From JAWXUK01 sp044432725 (GTDB lineage: Bacteria; Bacillota; Clostridia; Oscillospirales; Oscillospiraceae), in NCBI GenBank assembly GCA_044432725.1, contig JAWXUL010000033.1:1-23226 (forward strand): 23,226 nucleotides of DNA, written 5' to 3'. Made by a program: the position numbers and the translations under genes. Below the pieces are notes generated by a model. It had not been told where the DNA came from. It worked only from the letters and a program-made list of their open reading frames with translations, and made no database searches. Shown here one piece after another: positions 21,151-23,226 of this stretch (the stretch's first letter is position 1; each line of letters starts with the position of its first letter).

Positions 21151-22842
21151 TTGAGAGAAAAAAATAATCAATTTGTTGTGGCTACTCAATTTGTCGCCAT
21201 CGTTTTTCTCGCCATGTACCTGATGGTGTTCTCCACTCTTGCTGTGGGTTCGCCTGACATGGACACAGGTGGCGGAGGTGGAATGGGTTCTGGTACAGCA
21301 AACAACAAATGGACTCCCGGCCACGATGGAGTGCGTGTGACAGTTTTTCACGCAGATACCCTTGCCCCAGCCAGTCGCTCGGTGGATTTGACAGACATTT
21401 ATCCACCTCACAACACATTCCACTTCGGAAAAGTGAACAAAGCGAGCTACAGAGTTTCTGATGGACTAAGTTTGCAACTCAATGGCTATGAATATGTCAA
21501 TCCCACTCAACCACTTCCTAGCATTGTCACTACCAATGGGCGGACCAACATTGATGCCATCAAGTCCTACTTTACCGATGAGCAAGTTCTCAGATCTTTG
21601 TGTTGGTATTGGGAGATGGACTTCGATGAGTTAATCTCTGGAGATTACAAAGTCATGGTTGAACCACTGGTTTATGTGACTTATGGTGGGAATTATATGT
21701 GCATGACCGCCACAGAAGCGGCAATTTATGACGGAGTCACTGGCGGAAACCTCCGTTATTGGCTGGTTTCGGTGACTCACAAAAATCTTCCTCTTTCTAT
21801 CTTTTTGGAAGAAGGTGACCTTGGCTTCACCGCTTGGTCTGGTAGCACCACATCCAACGCAAGTAATGCCAATATCATCGCCTATTTAGGAATTGGTGTG
21901 GTTCGTTTCGATGAAGCACCGCCACCTCCTGAACTGGAAATCGTGGATTATATCTACCGAACTGACACAGAAGTCATCACGTCCGTCACCATCCGTGGGG
22001 GACAATCTGACCCAGATAACCCAACAAAGGTGATTTTCAACATTGATGGCACAGAATATGATGTTGGAAACGTGTACTACCCCAAAGATGCAAGCCAATT
22101 AACGTGGGTGAAGTGGACCACCCCAGAAGAAGAAACTACGGTGAATATCTCTGTCACTGTAGAAGGCCCCGGAGGAACGTCTGAGGGTTCCATTCGCTGT
22201 CAGATTGTAGATTTAGACAAAAATCCACCGCCAAATCCTGTGGCTGACGATAGAAACGATGGATTTTCTAGTCCCTCCGTGCCAAGCCGTGATGTAAACA
22301 CCTCCACCAACTGGACAACTTACACACCTCGATGGAAAGCTAATTGGGTGTGGACTGGTTCTTCTTGGGTGGATCAAGGTTGGTGGGAATTTGATGTGAA
22401 CTTGTTCTCTGCCAGCCTTTCTGGGAACATGGATTTGATTCCAGATGAGGAAAATCCAACGGCAAGTGGCACAACCATCAAAAGTGGCTACGGATATCAA
22501 GAGGAAGTCACCTCCAGAACCACAACAAACGGTGCCAGTGCTGTCAGCCAAACACCCAATGCCGTGACCTACTTCCCAGAGTTTGGCTACGAAACCTACT
22601 GGAGGTTGCTGGAGAGAATGCGAACAGGACTGGTGTCGGAGTTGGAATTCAAGAAGAATAACTTCTCCACCTATAAAAACAGGACGCATTTTACACCAAT
22701 CTGGTATCCAGATGGCAGTTATGAAGCCAACACTTGGCTCATAGATGTGTGGACACCCACAGGAATGCTTAGTTTGAATCTCACAGACAGACTTAACATT
22801 TCAGGAAATGTTTGGGATGACTGGCACATCGGGCCACAGTAA
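21151..22842 (+). CDS. Large exported protein of the conjugation/pilus cluster
   Basis: The 563-residue protein starts at TTG 21151 after AGAAAGGAG (21136-21144). A hydrophobic segment (FVAIVFLAMYLMVFSTLAV) follows, then a Gly-rich linker TGGGGGMGSGT. The body has a region with HNTFHFGKVNKASYRVSDGL, YKVMVEPLVYVTYGG and VSVTHKNLPLSIFLEEGDLGF. A middle Ig-like beta region (about 260-350, VTVEGPGGTSEG) and a Trp/Tyr-rich C-terminal half follow. Related proteins occur at this place in clostridial conjugative elements without known function. A surface adhesin or pilus-associated protein aiding mating contact is an inference. No LPxTG sorting motif is seen. Confidence 0.6.
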   Translation: MREKNNQFVVATQFVAIVFLAMYLMVFSTLAVGSPDMDTGGGGGMGSGTANNKWTPGHDGVRVTVFHADTLAPASRSVDLTDIYPPHNTFHFGKVNKASYRVSDGLSLQLNGYEYVNPTQPLPSIVTTNGRTNIDAIKSYFTDEQVLRSLCWYWEMDFDELISGDYKVMVEPLVYVTYGGNYMCMTATEAAIYDGVTGGNLRYWLVSVTHKNLPLSIFLEEGDLGFTAWSGSTTSNASNANIIAYLGIGVVRFDEAPPPPELEIVDYIYRTDTEVITSVTIRGGQSDPDNPTKVIFNIDGTEYDVGNVYYPKDASQLTWVKWTTPEEETTVNISVTVEGPGGTSEGSIRCQIVDLDKNPPPNPVADDRNDGFSSPSVPSRDVNTSTNWTTYTPRWKANWVWTGSSWVDQGWWEFDVNLFSASLSGNMDLIPDEENPTASGTTIKSGYGYQEEVTSRTTTNGASAVSQTPNAVTYFPEFGYETYWRLLERMRTGLVSELEFKKNNFSTYKNRTHFTPIWYPDGSYEANTWLIDVWTPTGMLSLNLTDRLNISGNVWDDWHIGPQ

Positions 22843-22871
22843 CAATGTTTTGAATGAGAAAGGAACAAACT

Positions 22872-23106
22872 ATGAAAGTGAAATTGAAAAAATGGAGCAA
22901 ACAACTCTGCATGGTGATGATGATTGGATTGTTGCTCACCACAACTGTGTCCGCCGACACTGGCAACGTGGCAGGAGCCATTGAATCCACTTGGTCGACT
23001 GCGGCAGAACAGATCAAAGAAGTGGTGAATAAGGTGGTTTTTCCAGCCATTAATATGATTTTGGCTGTGTTTTTCTTTGCTAAACTCGCCATGGCATATT
23101 TTGATT
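22872..23106 (+). CDS. DUF3852/Maff2-like membrane protein, 5' exon (interrupted)
   Basis: ATG 22872 follows AAAGGA and opens a protein with a signal-like helix (LCMVMMIGLLLTTTVSA), then AGAIESTWSTAAEQIKEVVNKVVFP and a helix INMILAVFFFAKLAMAYFD. It fits the DUF3852 family of small T4SS-associated membrane proteins, which I recall having YFDY at this place and a further membrane part. Here the frame leaves that pattern after D78 and stops after eight unrelated residues (23130-23132). The break is at 23106/23107, where GTGCG starts. The remaining base T would need AT/AC from a downstream exon to rebuild the expected Tyr. The rest of the gene lies outside the window. Confidence 0.72.
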
Positions 23107-23226
23107 GTGCGTCCGTAAAGGCTTATTTATAATTGTAGGTTTGGCAACCTAACAGACTTGAACTAGAATGTCTGTCATCAACCGATTTATCTGGAGAGGA
23201 AACTCGAAGGGGAGTGTAGCATATCG
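23107..23226 (+). mobile_element. 5' end of a group II intron (runs off the window)
   Basis: The stretch begins GTGCG, fitting the GUGYG 5' consensus of bacterial group II introns, exactly where the host frame breaks. It then shows domain I-type structure: hairpin AGGTT-TGGC-AACCT (23137-23150), then ACAGAC (23152-23157) pairing with GTCTGT (23170-23175), then the run around ACTCGAAGGGGAGTGTAGCA (23202-23221). These are features I recall from intron 5' regions in clostridia and relatives. The EBS sites, reverse transcriptase gene and 3' end would lie to the right. The splice class cannot be decided from 120 bases. Confidence 0.7.

Noticed and set aside
23107..23132. Natural short C-terminus of the DUF3852-like protein
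   Set aside because: The last eight residues do not fit the membrane-helix pattern, and the break coincides with a GTGCG boundary followed by structured intron-like sequence.

Overview
The window looks like the left part of an integrative and conjugative element (ICE), or a closely related conjugative island, in a low-to-moderate-GC Gram-positive bacterium, most likely a gut-type clostridium. This is inferred from strong GGAGG-type ribosome sites, several TTG and GTG starts, a tRNA gene at one end, ArdA, DUF4314, YodL, DUF4320 and DUF3852-type genes, and a Tad apparatus without a secretin. Every convincing protein gene is on the + strand, mostly in overlapping or tightly spaced runs. No integrase, relaxase or VirB4/VirD4 gene lies in the window, so the element is only partly covered.

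Region by region. (1) 1-185: tRNA-Ser(GGA) and its terminator, the probable chromosomal edge. (2) 186-1028: a gene-poor stretch with a tRNA-3'-end-like fragment, hairpins, two nearly identical 75-bp repeats, and a repeated 12-nt motif (TTGAGGGCGCTA) that occurs just ahead of hairpins or terminators. (3) 1029-5275: ArdA-like anti-restriction genes, a DUF4314 protein and a small ORF, closed by a terminator. (4) 5316-9650: a BRO/KilAC antirepressor-like regulator, two SpoVG-like proteins, a large ArdA-like fusion protein and a stand-alone copy of its C-terminal domain. (5) 9676-12411: a Cys-motif protein, an orphan D12-class adenine methylase whose only plausible start is ATT, a Cys-rich protein and a YodL-domain protein. 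(6) 12471-20150: a complete Gram-positive Tad/type IVb pilus set: Flp-like pilin, prepilin peptidase, CpaB-like SAF protein, TadZ-like ATPase, TadA/CpaF ATPase, TadB, TadC and two TadE/F-like pseudopilins. (7) 20312-23226: a Pro/Thr-rich anchored protein, a 563-residue exported protein, and a DUF3852-type membrane protein of the conjugation module whose reading frame is broken at 23106/23107 by what looks like the 5' end of a group II intron running off the window.

How it may work together (inference): on entry into a new host, the acidic ArdA-like proteins and the orphan methylase would blunt restriction, while the BRO and SpoVG-like proteins tune expression. The Tad pilus and the large exported protein would promote cell contact ahead of the type IV secretion genes expected to the right. 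The most notable points are the group II intron in the DUF3852 gene, the Tad pilus operon built into the conjugation cluster, the ATT-start methylase, the repeated motif/terminator array at the left end, and the large disordered extension on the TadA ATPase.
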